Shown: positions 35,180 through 43,612 of the stretch, in pieces
Numbering within the stretch: the first letter of the stretch is position 1
Layout: each line of letters opens with the position of its first letter
DNA from: Betaproteobacteria bacterium
GTDB lineage: Bacteria > Pseudomonadota > Gammaproteobacteria > Burkholderiales > Eutrophovitaceae
Assembly: GCA_020354125.1 (NCBI GenBank)
Contig: CP070643.1
Span: 3,448,020 to 3,512,019, forward strand
Direction of reading: 5' to 3'
Length of the DNA stretch: 64,000 nucleotides
Notes under the pieces: model-generated
What the model saw: only the letters and a program-made list of their open reading frames with translations
Told to the model about the DNA's origin: nothing
Databases searched by the model: none
Made by a program: the position numbers and the translations under genes

Positions 35180-35593
35180 ATGAGCGAAGGAAAAGGGCAT
35201 TGCCTTTGTGGCGCGGTGAGGTTAACGGTCAAAAACATGAAGAACAGCGTAGAAGCTTGTCATTGTGGCATGTGCAGGAGATGGGGCGGCGGACCTTTAA
35301 TGTGTGTTGACTATGGAAGAGATGTTAGTTTTGAAGGAGAAGAGAATATTACTGTATACAACTCTTCTGACTGGGCGGAGCGAGGATTCTGCAAGAAATG
35401 CGGCAGTCACCTGTTTTACAGGCTCAAAGAAGCAAGTGATCATCAGTTGCCAGTCGGTTTATTTGATGATCAGAAGGACTTCCATTTTGACTTGCAGGTA
35501 TTCACAGATCGAAAACCCGCATTCTATGACTTCGCGAACAAAACTAAAGAAATGACGGAAGCGGAGGTGATAGAAAAATTTGCACCGGAATAG
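35180..35593 (+). CDS. GFA family (glutathione-dependent formaldehyde-activating-like) zinc protein
   Basis: 137 residues. The zinc ligands of the GFA fold are all present: Cys8 and Cys10 (HCLCG), Cys27, Cys29 and Cys32 (ACHCGMC), and Cys71 and Cys74 (FCKKCG). A very strong ribosome-binding site (AAAGGAGGAGG) precedes the ATG. The gene and its flanks are clearly more AT-rich than the neighbours, which suggests recent acquisition. Most members of this family are not shown to act on formaldehyde, so the substrate is unknown. It stands alone between long non-coding gaps. Confidence 0.88.
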   Translation: MSEGKGHCLCGAVRLTVKNMKNSVEACHCGMCRRWGGGPLMCVDYGRDVSFEGEENITVYNSSDWAERGFCKKCGSHLFYRLKEASDHQLPVGLFDDQKDFHFDLQVFTDRKPAFYDFANKTKEMTEAEVIEKFAPE

Positions 35594-36150
35594 AGCAGAT
35601 AAGAAGGGTATAGAGTCAGACCGTTCTACTCCCCGCGCAAGTCATACGGTGGCTGATGCGAAGCGTTAGGAAGAGAAAATAGCGCGAGCTCACAAACAAC
35701 CATGGCTAAGTTGCAGTCCCTCCCGGAAAGACAAACAGACTTTGTCCTTTCACTCAATTGGGAGAACGAAACATGGATCTGGGTGCTGGTCGTGTTGGGC
35801 TGTGCTGCCGTCGTTATTGCTGCCCTCCTTTACAGACGCTGTGGGCGTAAGTGATTAATTGCATTCTTTGGGAGACATGCCTGGCCTACGCTTGACTCAT
35901 GAGCGATAGGGCGAAGCTGGCTAAAAGTACGAGAGTGAGCAATGCTAGCGTTTCGTCGCTACGAGCCTCCTCCAGGGCGGCACGTGCGAACGTTAGCCGG
36001 CTGAGGTGAGTCACTATGTCGTGAAGAGGGGAGAGTGGGTGTATTTCGCTGGATTCGGTTAGTGATGCCAGTGTCTCCAGCTAACGGGACTCATCCGTGA
36101 GAGTACCGTATCGCGGCCCGCTGCGAATGAGCTTTTAACTGAAGAAGGAT
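35594..36150. other. long, lower-GC intergenic region
   Basis: 557 bp between the GFA and molybdopterin genes. It holds one plausible 50-codon frame (35702-35854) and otherwise no gene I can support. Several GTTAG-like strings occur (about 35665, 35992, 36078) without forming a convincing attC structure. Confidence 0.4.
35702..35854 (+). CDS. candidate 50-residue single-span membrane protein
   Basis: The frame encodes MAKLQSLPER... with one clear transmembrane helix (about residues 25-44, 'WIWVLVVLGCAAVVIAALLY') and a positively charged C-terminal end RRCGRK. This is a sensible C-in tail-anchored topology. There is no good ribosome-binding site and no recognised homologue, so it may be chance. 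Confidence 0.3.
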   Translation: MAKLQSLPERQTDFVLSLNWENETWIWVLVVLGCAAVVIAALLYRRCGRK

Positions 36151-36156
36151 ATGGCG

Positions 36157-36861
36157 ATGGATAAAGACTGGGTCATATCGAGGCGCACTTTTCTGGCTGC
36201 CGCCGGTGGCACGCTGGTGAGCATCGGTTTGCCCGGGACCTTCGTCAAACTTGCGGACGCTGAACAGTACGCTTTGGCAGCCTCGACCAGACCGGATGGC
36301 AGGCCGAGGCTCCCGCCCGGGCAGACGGCGGTCGAAAAGATTCGGAATATGGGCGGAACGCCTGGCACTGCCGACGTTACGAACTGGAAACTGCGTGTTT
36401 ATGGTCAAGTGAAAAGACCGATCGTCCTTTCCTACCAGGACCTCCTGGATCTGGAGCAGGTGGACATCGTCTGTGATATCCACTGTGTCACCGGATGGTC
36501 ACTACTGGATTCACGTTGGAGTGGCGTTCGCCTAAAGACAATCATTGATGAAGCGAGACCTCGCGCAGATGGACGTTTTGTCATCTTTGAGGCCGCCGCC
36601 GGTTTCACCAGCAACATACCCATAAGCGACATCCATGAAGAGGACGTGATCCTCGCGCACAGCTTGTTTGGCGAGAAGCTACCGCGAGCGAACGGCGCCC
36701 CTGTTCGCGCGATTGTTCCTGACCGGTACTTTTACAAAAGCGCCAAGTGGCTCGAGGCTGTCAAAGTCAGCGCTCGAGACGAACCCGGATCTTGGGAAAG
36801 CCTTGGTTACAGCAACTCCGCTGATCCATGGACAGGACAACGTTTCGATGAGAAGCGGTGA
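36157..36861 (+). CDS. exported molybdopterin-dependent oxidoreductase (sulfite-oxidase fold)
   Basis: 234 residues from the ATG at 36157, spaced correctly from AAGGA; an ATG two codons earlier is too close. A Tat-type signal has Arg9-Arg10 in 'ISRRTFLAAAGG'. The Moco domain (PF00174-like) has the molybdenum-ligating Cys in 'IHCVTGWS' and the cofactor-contacting 'NGAPVRAIVPDRYFYKSAKWL' region. It resembles MsrP/YedY-type periplasmic reductases but is shorter, and no haem membrane partner (MsrQ) lies next to it. Substrate unknown. Confidence 0.9.
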   Translation: MDKDWVISRRTFLAAAGGTLVSIGLPGTFVKLADAEQYALAASTRPDGRPRLPPGQTAVEKIRNMGGTPGTADVTNWKLRVYGQVKRPIVLSYQDLLDLEQVDIVCDIHCVTGWSLLDSRWSGVRLKTIIDEARPRADGRFVIFEAAAGFTSNIPISDIHEEDVILAHSLFGEKLPRANGAPVRAIVPDRYFYKSAKWLEAVKVSARDEPGSWESLGYSNSADPWTGQRFDEKR

Positions 36862-36953
36862 AGTCTGGCGCGTTTACGACGTTCGGGAACAAGGCGCAGA
36901 CATTGTTTGCCTGCGAATGCACGTTGGGTTGCGCGCCTGATGACCTCTGTGAC

Positions 36954-37649
36954 TCAGTGTAGCTCTCGAATTCGAATTGATCGGTACTCAACGACACCAG
37001 TTTCGCCCTGAAAGCCGATGAATCCGGTCGAGGCGGTGAGGTTTTCGGCGTGCGTGACCTGTCGGCCGTCGAGCGTCACGGTAAGGTCTGATCCAGACAC
37101 GACGATAATCAACTCATGCCACACCCCAACCCCGTCATACAGGTTTTAGATGAGGGTCTCGTCGTAATGTGTTTCGCCGTCCGGCACGCCGTGGCGGTAG
37201 ATTTGTCCCAGCGGCATCAACCGGGATGGCCGGTGCATGTCGCGCAATTGAACCTGGTAGCTTTCGTTTGGCCACCCTCGCATGAAAGTGTCTGTCGCTG
37301 CTGCGCGGTTGAAGACGCCACTTTCCGCGCCGTCGGTGACTAGTCGAAATTCAAGACGAAGTTCGTAATCACCAAACATCCGCTCGGATCGAAGCCACCC
37401 CTCAGGTTCTTCCATACGTAGAATTCCTGCGTGCACCGAGAAGTTGGACCCGCCTGAATTCTCAATCACCCAACCGCTGAGCATTTTGCCGTCGAAAAGA
37501 GACGTGAACCCATCTGGCGTCTGAGCGGGCACGGGCCCACACTTTAGTCCCAGAATGACGCACAAAGTGACGACGCTACGCGCCATCGCGCTCCAAGCAG
37601 TCGATGCTGCGCGCGCACTGCTCATTCGTGATGCCCCCCATTTCTTCAA
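36954..37649 (-). pseudogene. DUF1080 (3-keto-disaccharide hydrolase-like) gene interrupted by one in-frame stop
   Basis: The frame starts at 37649 with a signal peptide, then 'GFTSLFDGKMLSGWVIENSGGSN' and 'YELRLEFRLVTDGAESGVFNR', typical of DUF1080 LamG-like proteins. A TAA at 37146-37148 ends it after 167 residues. The same frame continues for another 63 codons with family-like sequence ('GVWHELIIVVSGSDLTVTLDG', 'ASTGFIGFQGETG') to a TGA at 36954-36956. A single nonsense change therefore splits an otherwise intact gene of 231 sense codons. It is either a recent pseudogene, a sequencing error, or (less likely) a readthrough gene. Confidence 0.85.
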
Positions 37650-37802
37650 GCCTGCTCGCCTTGTTGTAGACGTTGCCGGTCGGCGCCTCGGTGACCTTCA
37701 AGTGTCCCGTGAGATGCTGACATCAGAAGCGACTCCCGAATTGGCTGTATGCTTGCGACCTTGTCCCAATTTGCCGAGAGCAAATAGAAGGAAACCAGAG
37801 CC

Positions 37803-39638
37803 TTGTTTAGTGATGCGACCTTTGTCTACGCGGTCATAGTCGTTGCCGCTGTCCTCATGGCCAGTAACCGGGTGCGTTTTGACGTGATTGCGCTGTTGGT
37901 GGTGCTGGCCTTGATGCTGAGCGGCGTGCTCACGGTCAGGGAAGCACTGGCGGGCTTCGGCAGTTCGGTAGTCATACTCGTCGCCGGCTTGCTGATCGTG
38001 GGTGAGATGCTGGCCCGAACCGGCGTGGCGCGGGCCGTCGGTGACTGGATCATGAAGCATGGCGGGACAAGCGAGACGCGCCTGTTGATTCTGATCATGG
38101 TCGGCGCCGGCGTGTTGGGTTCGGCAATGAGCTCGACAGCGGTTGTTGCCATCTTCATTCCCATCGTTCTGCGAATAGCGGCGGAGACAAATCTCAATGC
38201 CTCGCGCATGTTGTTGCCAATGTCTTACGCCGCACTGATCAGTGGCATGTTGACGCTGATCGGTACGACGCCGAACATCGTTGTGCATGAGGAACTCAAG
38301 GGCGCGGGCTATGATGGCTTCGGCTTTTTCAGTTTCATGCCTGTGGGCATTGTGGTTTTGGCGGTCGCCATCATCTACATTCTGTTGATTGGCCGGCGGT
38401 TGCTTTCCAGCGAGGTACACAAACCCTCCGAGCAGAACTTGAGCCGCTCGATTCTCGATTTATGGGATGATTTTCGTACCGGAGAGGATGTTGCGCGGTT
38501 GCGAATCAATAAAGGCTCGCCGCTGGTGGGGCGGACCATCGCGCAGACCGAGTTGCATACGCGGGAACGGGTCCTCATCATTGGAGTCAATCGTGCCTCG
38601 AGCGGGGCTGAGCGTATATCGGTGCCGGTACCAACGACCGAACTTCAGGCGCAAGACGTTCTGGTTGTGGTTGGCAGGCCGGAGGACGTGCAGCGATTGA
38701 TCGAGTCGCAATTGCTGACCTCATTGCCACGAACAACCCGCGAGCGCCAAAGGTGGCTATGGGAAATGGGGGGCGCGCGAGTACTGATCCATCCCGAATC
38801 GAGACTGATCGGCAAGTCGATTCGGGAGGCAGAGTTTCGAAGCACCTATGGGCTGCATGTTCTTGGCTTGCGACGTGCCAAGGAACCGTTTCCTGACCCG
38901 GCGGACGAAAAAATTCGGCCCGCCGACAGCCTTTTTGTGGTTGGCCCCTGGTCCCGGATCAGGCAACTGCAACGCTGGTCGCATGATTTCGTTGTAACAG
39001 AGCTACCTTCCGAGTTTGCCGATATCGTGCCATCGTATCGCCGCATGCCGGTTGCCCTGGGGATTCTCGCCGCGATGGTTGCGCTGACGGTGTTTGATGT
39101 GGTGCCGCTGGTTGCGGCTGTCCTCATGGCGTCGCTCGCCGCTGTTTTCACCCGTTGTTTGACGATGGAAGATGCTTATCGGGCGATTCACTGGAGTAGC
39201 CTGGTGCTGGTCGCCGGCATGCTGCCGTTGGCGGATGCATTGCAGAAGACCGGCGGTTCGCAGCTGGTGGTCGACGCGCTGATGTCGGCGGTCGGTGACG
39301 CAAGCCCCTACATGATGCTCACTGTGCTGTTTTTTCTGACAGCAGGGTTGGGACTGGTGCTTTCCAATACCGCGTCGGCGGTCCTCGTTGCCCCGATCGC
39401 TATCTATGCCGCATCGCTGCTGGGTGTGTCGCCGTACCCGTTCGCGGTAGCCGTTCTGATCGCGGCGTCTGCCGCGTATTCGACTCCCGTATCGACACCG
39501 GTGGTGACGCTGGTCGTCGATCCCGGCAAATACAAGTTCACTGACTTTCTAAAGCTCGGAATTCCCTTGCTGGTACTGACCTACCTTGTCACCCTCGTAG
39601 TTGCGCCATTGGTATTTCCTTTCCATCCTTCGTACTGA
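37803..39638 (+). CDS. SLC13 (DASS) family carrier with internal TrkA-C domains
   Basis: 611 residues from a TTG preceded by AAGGAA. Two blocks of transmembrane helices (about 1-200 and 400-611) surround a soluble region (about 205-390) holding two RCK_C/TrkA-C-type domains ('GSPLVGRTIAQTELHTRERVLIIGVNR' and 'ESRLIGKSIREAEFRSTYGLHVLGLRR'). The transport motifs are 'SSTAVVAIFIP' with 'TLIGTTPNIVV', and 'LSNTASAVLVAP' in the second half. It should be a sodium-coupled importer of an anion such as a dicarboxylate or sulfate, gated by the soluble domains. Confidence 0.92.
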   Translation: MFSDATFVYAVIVVAAVLMASNRVRFDVIALLVVLALMLSGVLTVREALAGFGSSVVILVAGLLIVGEMLARTGVARAVGDWIMKHGGTSETRLLILIMVGAGVLGSAMSSTAVVAIFIPIVLRIAAETNLNASRMLLPMSYAALISGMLTLIGTTPNIVVHEELKGAGYDGFGFFSFMPVGIVVLAVAIIYILLIGRRLLSSEVHKPSEQNLSRSILDLWDDFRTGEDVARLRINKGSPLVGRTIAQTELHTRERVLIIGVNRASSGAERISVPVPTTELQAQDVLVVVGRPEDVQRLIESQLLTSLPRTTRERQRWLWEMGGARVLIHPESRLIGKSIREAEFRSTYGLHVLGLRRAKEPFPDPADEKIRPADSLFVVGPWSRIRQLQRWSHDFVVTELPSEFADIVPSYRRMPVALGILAAMVALTVFDVVPLVAAVLMASLAAVFTRCLTMEDAYRAIHWSSLVLVAGMLPLADALQKTGGSQLVVDALMSAVGDASPYMMLTVLFFLTAGLGLVLSNTASAVLVAPIAIYAASLLGVSPYPFAVAVLIAASAAYSTPVSTPVVTLVVDPGKYKFTDFLKLGIPLLVLTYLVTLVVAPLVFPFHPSY

Positions 39639-39754
39639 AGAATGGCGCGACAGGTTTGTCGCTATTGAGTCTGGATCCATCGTCTCGGTGTCAGCTTCGC
39701 GTCATCAGGTGCGCGTTCGCTGCAAATGTTGTTCGGTGAACTAGACAGACATCG

Positions 39755-39774
39755 GACAATCCAGATTGATTGTC
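39755..39774. promoter_or_regulatory. perfect inverted repeat upstream of the DUF3604 gene
   Basis: GACAATC CAGATT GATTGTC is a 7-bp perfect palindrome with a 6-bp spacer, 94 bp before the DUF3604 ATG. It could be an operator for a dimeric regulator or a small RNA hairpin; no regulator gene is adjacent. Confidence 0.35.
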
Positions 39775-39867
39775 GACGCCGGACAAGCTGTGATGTAGTC
39801 TTTGCGCATGATCAATAGTCGGTAACAAAAAAGACGTAAGGTCTGCATGTCATTCAGGAGGAGATCC

Positions 39868-41778
39868 ATGAATCCAAGTCGCTTGCTCTCGGTTACGGTT
39901 GCGCCGCTGCTGGTAATGCTCAGTCCCGCATCGCCTCTCGCAGCTCCCCAGGAACTGGTGGTGACGCCGGATATGGTCGAGCCAGAGCGCGTCTATTCGC
40001 CCTATGCCGGCCGCGATTATCCCGACCAGGTCCTGTTTGGCGATACCCATTTCCATACCGACCTGTCGTTCGATGCCGGACTGGTCGGTACCACGCTGGA
40101 CGTTCACGCCGGCTATCGCTTTGCGCGGGGGGAGAAAGTCATTTCCAACACTGGTCAGCCGGTGCAACTGATACGGCCACTCGATTTCCTCGCGATCACC
40201 GATCATGCCGAGATGATAGGGTTGGCGCCAATGCTGCGCAGTTCCGATCCGTTTCTGCTGGCGGACCCGTGGGGTAAGTGGGCCCATGAGCGGTTCAACG
40301 CTGGTCAGGAAGGGCGGATGGAGTTGTTTCAGAACCTCATCCGCCTCGCAACGGTTGAAGGCCGCAATCCGTTCAGCAGTGATGAGGCCGCACGCAATAT
40401 CTGGCAACGTTTCGTCGAGGTTGCGGATACATACAATGAGCCTGGCCGCTTCACGGCGATGACCGGTTTCGAGTGGACCTCCAGTCCCAAGGGCGACAAC
40501 CTGCACCGGGTCGTCCTGTTTGCCGATGGCGCGGAGAAAACCAGCCAGATCGTGCCGTTCTCATTATTTGATAGCGACGATCCGGAAGATCTCTGGAAAT
40601 TCCTGGCTGTCTATGAAGCAAAAACCGGCGGGCGGGCCATATCGCCAGCGCATAACGGCAACCTTAGCAACGGCATTATGTTCCTGGATAAAACTTTCAA
40701 GGGTGCGCCGTTGACGCCTGCCTATGCTGAAGCGCGGATGCGTTTTGAACCACTCTACGAGGTGACCCAAATCAAGGGGGATGGTGAAGCGCACCCGTAT
40801 CTGTCGCCGAAGGATGAATTTGCTGACTACGAAAACTGGGACGTTAGCAATATTTCAGGTTCGGCTCCAAAACAGAAGTCGATGCTGCAGTATGAATACG
40901 GGCGCTCGGCGCTCAAGCTGGGATTGAAGCTCGGAGAGAAACTCGGCGTGAATCCTTTCAAGTTCGGCCTGTTCGGTGCTTCGGATTCGCACACGGCGCT
41001 TGCGACGACGCGAGAGGAGAATTATTTCGGCAAATACCAGCATACCGAGCCGTCGCCGAAACGCCACGGCCACGAAGTGATTCCGGCTGATGATCCCAGT
41101 TTGCGCATTCTCACCTCGCAAGAGGTTGCCTCCGGTCTCATGGCGGTGTGGGCGCGGGAGAACACGCGCCGCGATATTTTCGATGCGATGCAGCGCAAGG
41201 AGGTTTATGCGACGACCGGGACGCGTATCCGTGTCCGCGTGTTCGCAGGCTGGGACTTCAAAGCCGATGAAGTCTCGCGGCCCGACTTTATCGACCAGGG
41301 TTACCAGCGCGGCGTACCGATGGGTGGTGACCTCAGCAAAGCACCCAGAGGTAAAGCTCCGACCTTCATGATTCGGGCCTTGCGCGACCCGGATGGCGCC
41401 AATCTCGACCGGGTGCAGATCATAAAGGGTTGGCTCGACAAAGGCGGCAAGACCCACGAGCGGATCTATGACGTGGCCGTGTCAGATGGTCGCAAGATCG
41501 GGCGTGACGGGCGGGCCAGGAAACCGGTCGGCAGCACAGTTGATCTGGAAAGGGCGACTTACACGAACACGATCGGCGATGCGCTCATGGCAGCGTATTG
41601 GCGTGACCCGGATTTTGATCCCAATGAGCATGCTTTTTACTACGTGCGTGTACTCGAGATTCCGACTCCGCGCTGGACGACCTACGACGCGGCCTTTTTC
41701 GGGATCGAGCGTCCGGATAATGTGCCGGCAACAATTCAGGATCGCGCCTACACCTCGCCGATCTGGTATACACCCTAG
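39868..41778 (+). CDS. DUF3604 domain-containing exported protein (PHP-like fold)
   Basis: 636 residues from the ATG at 39868 after AGGAGGAGA; the upstream ATG lies before that ribosome-binding site. A signal peptide ends near 'ASPLAAPQ'. Metal-binding histidines typical of PHP-type phosphoesterases are visible: 'FGDTHFHTDLSFDAG' (about 60-75), 'AITDHAEMIG', 'ISPAHNGN' and 'GASDSHTA'. DUF3604 proteins are widespread in marine bacteria; the reaction is unknown, though metal-dependent hydrolysis is likely. Periplasmic. It is the first gene of a plus-strand run of envelope proteins. Confidence 0.9.
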   Translation: MNPSRLLSVTVAPLLVMLSPASPLAAPQELVVTPDMVEPERVYSPYAGRDYPDQVLFGDTHFHTDLSFDAGLVGTTLDVHAGYRFARGEKVISNTGQPVQLIRPLDFLAITDHAEMIGLAPMLRSSDPFLLADPWGKWAHERFNAGQEGRMELFQNLIRLATVEGRNPFSSDEAARNIWQRFVEVADTYNEPGRFTAMTGFEWTSSPKGDNLHRVVLFADGAEKTSQIVPFSLFDSDDPEDLWKFLAVYEAKTGGRAISPAHNGNLSNGIMFLDKTFKGAPLTPAYAEARMRFEPLYEVTQIKGDGEAHPYLSPKDEFADYENWDVSNISGSAPKQKSMLQYEYGRSALKLGLKLGEKLGVNPFKFGLFGASDSHTALATTREENYFGKYQHTEPSPKRHGHEVIPADDPSLRILTSQEVASGLMAVWARENTRRDIFDAMQRKEVYATTGTRIRVRVFAGWDFKADEVSRPDFIDQGYQRGVPMGGDLSKAPRGKAPTFMIRALRDPDGANLDRVQIIKGWLDKGGKTHERIYDVAVSDGRKIGRDGRARKPVGSTVDLERATYTNTIGDALMAAYWRDPDFDPNEHAFYYVRVLEIPTPRWTTYDAAFFGIERPDNVPATIQDRAYTSPIWYTP

Positions 41779-41846
41779 ATTCGCGGCTTGCAGGGAAAAG
41801 AGTGATGAGGACAATCGCGAGGCCAGACAATAATGAGGGTGGAACC

Positions 41847-42392
41847 ATGAGGCGCGCAGCGGTCATTCTCATGGCGATCGGGCTGTGCGCATGCAGCAGC
41901 ATCTCTGTGGAGAGCGACTGGGACACGAGCGTCGATTTCTCCACGTTTCAGACCTTCGCCTTGATCGACAATCCGGAGTCAACCATTAACCGGTTGGTTG
42001 ACGAGCGAATCAGGAACGCTATCAGCACCGATCTCGAATCCAAGGGATTGAGCCAACTCGATGACTACGACGATGCGGATCTTGCGATCGGATATGAGGT
42101 GACAACCGAGCAACGGGCGACGTATCACACAATCCACAGTGGTTGGGGCGCGAGCGGATTTCGCACCAGCAATGTGCGTATCGGCGCATCGGTGGGCACG
42201 AGCCAGACGGTACGAAACGATTTCACGGTCGGTACCCTGGTCATTGCTGTTTTCAGGGTCGAGGACAAGACGCTGATATGGGAGGGCTCGGGAAGCGACA
42301 CGGTTTCGCCATCGCGCGGCCCGGAGGAGAGCACGCAGAAAATCAACGAAGCGGTTGAGAAGATTCTTGGAGGTTTCCCGCCGGGCGTTTGA
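41847..42392 (+). CDS. DUF4136 lipoprotein
   Basis: 181 residues from the ATG at 41847 (GAGGGTGG upstream). The lipobox LCAC places the lipidated Cys at residue 16. The mature part fits DUF4136: 'DFSTFQTFALID' near the N-terminus, 'IRNAISTDLESKGL', 'DADLAIGYEV', and 'LVIAVFRVEDKTLIWEGSGSD'. It is probably an outer-membrane lipoprotein of unknown role. It ends just before the DUF900 hydrolase gene (12 bp), so the two are likely co-translated. Confidence 0.9.
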   Translation: MRRAAVILMAIGLCACSSISVESDWDTSVDFSTFQTFALIDNPESTINRLVDERIRNAISTDLESKGLSQLDDYDDADLAIGYEVTTEQRATYHTIHSGWGASGFRTSNVRIGASVGTSQTVRNDFTVGTLVIAVFRVEDKTLIWEGSGSDTVSPSRGPEESTQKINEAVEKILGGFPPGV

Positions 42393-42403
42393 AGAGCAGA
42401 CTA

Positions 42404-43597
42404 ATGACAAGAAAACAAATCAGAACAACGATTCTGATTGCGGCGCTTGTATTCCTGCTGATTGCCGGGCTATGGCTTTATTTCACCGTCTACAGGTCAA
42501 CCGCATCGGTGCTCTATCGCGCCGAAAATTTCCTGTTCACGCGCATGACGGTGAACCAACTTGGTGAGCAGGGAAGCACACGGTACTTTTTTGTAACCAA
42601 TCGTCGGCAGACGGAAGACTCGGACGAGCTGGCCGAACAGTTTGGTAATTCGCGAGGGCCAGAGCTCAGTTTCGGGTTCTTTGATACGACTATCGAACCC
42701 AGTGTCGGCCTCGGTATGTTCATCAATCCGAGTGAGTGGTTCCAGAATGAGGAAATCAGTGTCGATGACGTGGTGGCGCTTCAACAGGACGTGTTTGTTG
42801 AACGGGTACGCCAGCTGGTCAGTTCGTCGCCTCAGCGCTCGTTGTTGATCGTCATTCATGGCTTCAGGGAACGATTTCCCTCGGCACTTCGCAAAACTGC
42901 ATTCGTCGGCACCATCCTCGATATCAATTCGCCGGTGATGCTGTTCGACTGGCCAGGCGATCAGGGCTCGACCCTGCCCGGTTACCGTCGTGCCCGAGCC
43001 GTTGCCGCGGAATCAGGTGCGGAACTGGCAGCGACTCTGGAGTTGATTGTCAGCGATATTCGCCCTGAGAAGATCTGGCTGGTCGCAAACAGCATGGGTG
43101 CGCAGGTGGTGGTCGACGCGTTCAGCCGCTTGTACCAGACACCAGAGTTCGCTGATGCGGAGACTGAATTGGAGGACGTCGTTCTTACCGCTCCGGATGT
43201 CAGCCGTAAGGAATTCGATCGGCAGTTCAAACGTGAACTGACGGCGCTGACAAGCGAGCTCACCGTCTACGTATCATCGAACGACCGGGCTCTTGTAATG
43301 AGCCGTATCGTCAACCGTGATGTTCGGCTCGGGGAAAGCACGCTCGGCCCCGCTATGCGTGATGAAGCAGCGAGGTTCTCGGAAGTCATGAGCCCGGGTC
43401 AGGATGTAGTTACTCTGGTTGATGTTACGCCGGTAAACCGTACGCGTAATTTCCATAACTTCAGTCTCGAGACTCCGGAGTTTTTTGACGACCTGTTCGT
43501 TCGCTTGACCAACGAACAGACACCGAATACGCGCCCCTTGTACCGGCTGGAAACAGAGAAAGGCGCGAATTACTGGGTGCTAACACCCGGACGCTAG
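42404..43597 (+). CDS. membrane-anchored alpha/beta hydrolase (DUF900)
   Basis: 397 residues from the ATG at 42404; a TTG five codons earlier overlaps the previous stop and is an alternative. One N-terminal transmembrane anchor (about 10-30) leads to a periplasmic DUF900-type hydrolase. The sequence has 'LLIVIHGFRERF' (oxyanion strand), nucleophile Ser in 'LVANSMGAQVVVDAF', and 'VYVSSNDRALVMS', a likely acid region. The substrate, possibly an ester, is unknown. It is followed at 15 bp by a second alpha/beta hydrolase gene. Confidence 0.87.
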   Translation: MTRKQIRTTILIAALVFLLIAGLWLYFTVYRSTASVLYRAENFLFTRMTVNQLGEQGSTRYFFVTNRRQTEDSDELAEQFGNSRGPELSFGFFDTTIEPSVGLGMFINPSEWFQNEEISVDDVVALQQDVFVERVRQLVSSSPQRSLLIVIHGFRERFPSALRKTAFVGTILDINSPVMLFDWPGDQGSTLPGYRRARAVAAESGAELAATLELIVSDIRPEKIWLVANSMGAQVVVDAFSRLYQTPEFADAETELEDVVLTAPDVSRKEFDRQFKRELTALTSELTVYVSSNDRALVMSRIVNRDVRLGESTLGPAMRDEAARFSEVMSPGQDVVTLVDVTPVNRTRNFHNFSLETPEFFDDLFVRLTNEQTPNTRPLYRLETEKGANYWVLTPGR

Positions 43598-43612
43598 GCC
43601 CGAGACAAGGCG

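Noticed and set aside
37698-38420. A 240-codon minus-strand frame rich in His, Gln and Asp overlapping the SLC13 gene.
   Set aside because: It is the antisense shadow of a well-supported membrane carrier; composition is typical of such shadows.
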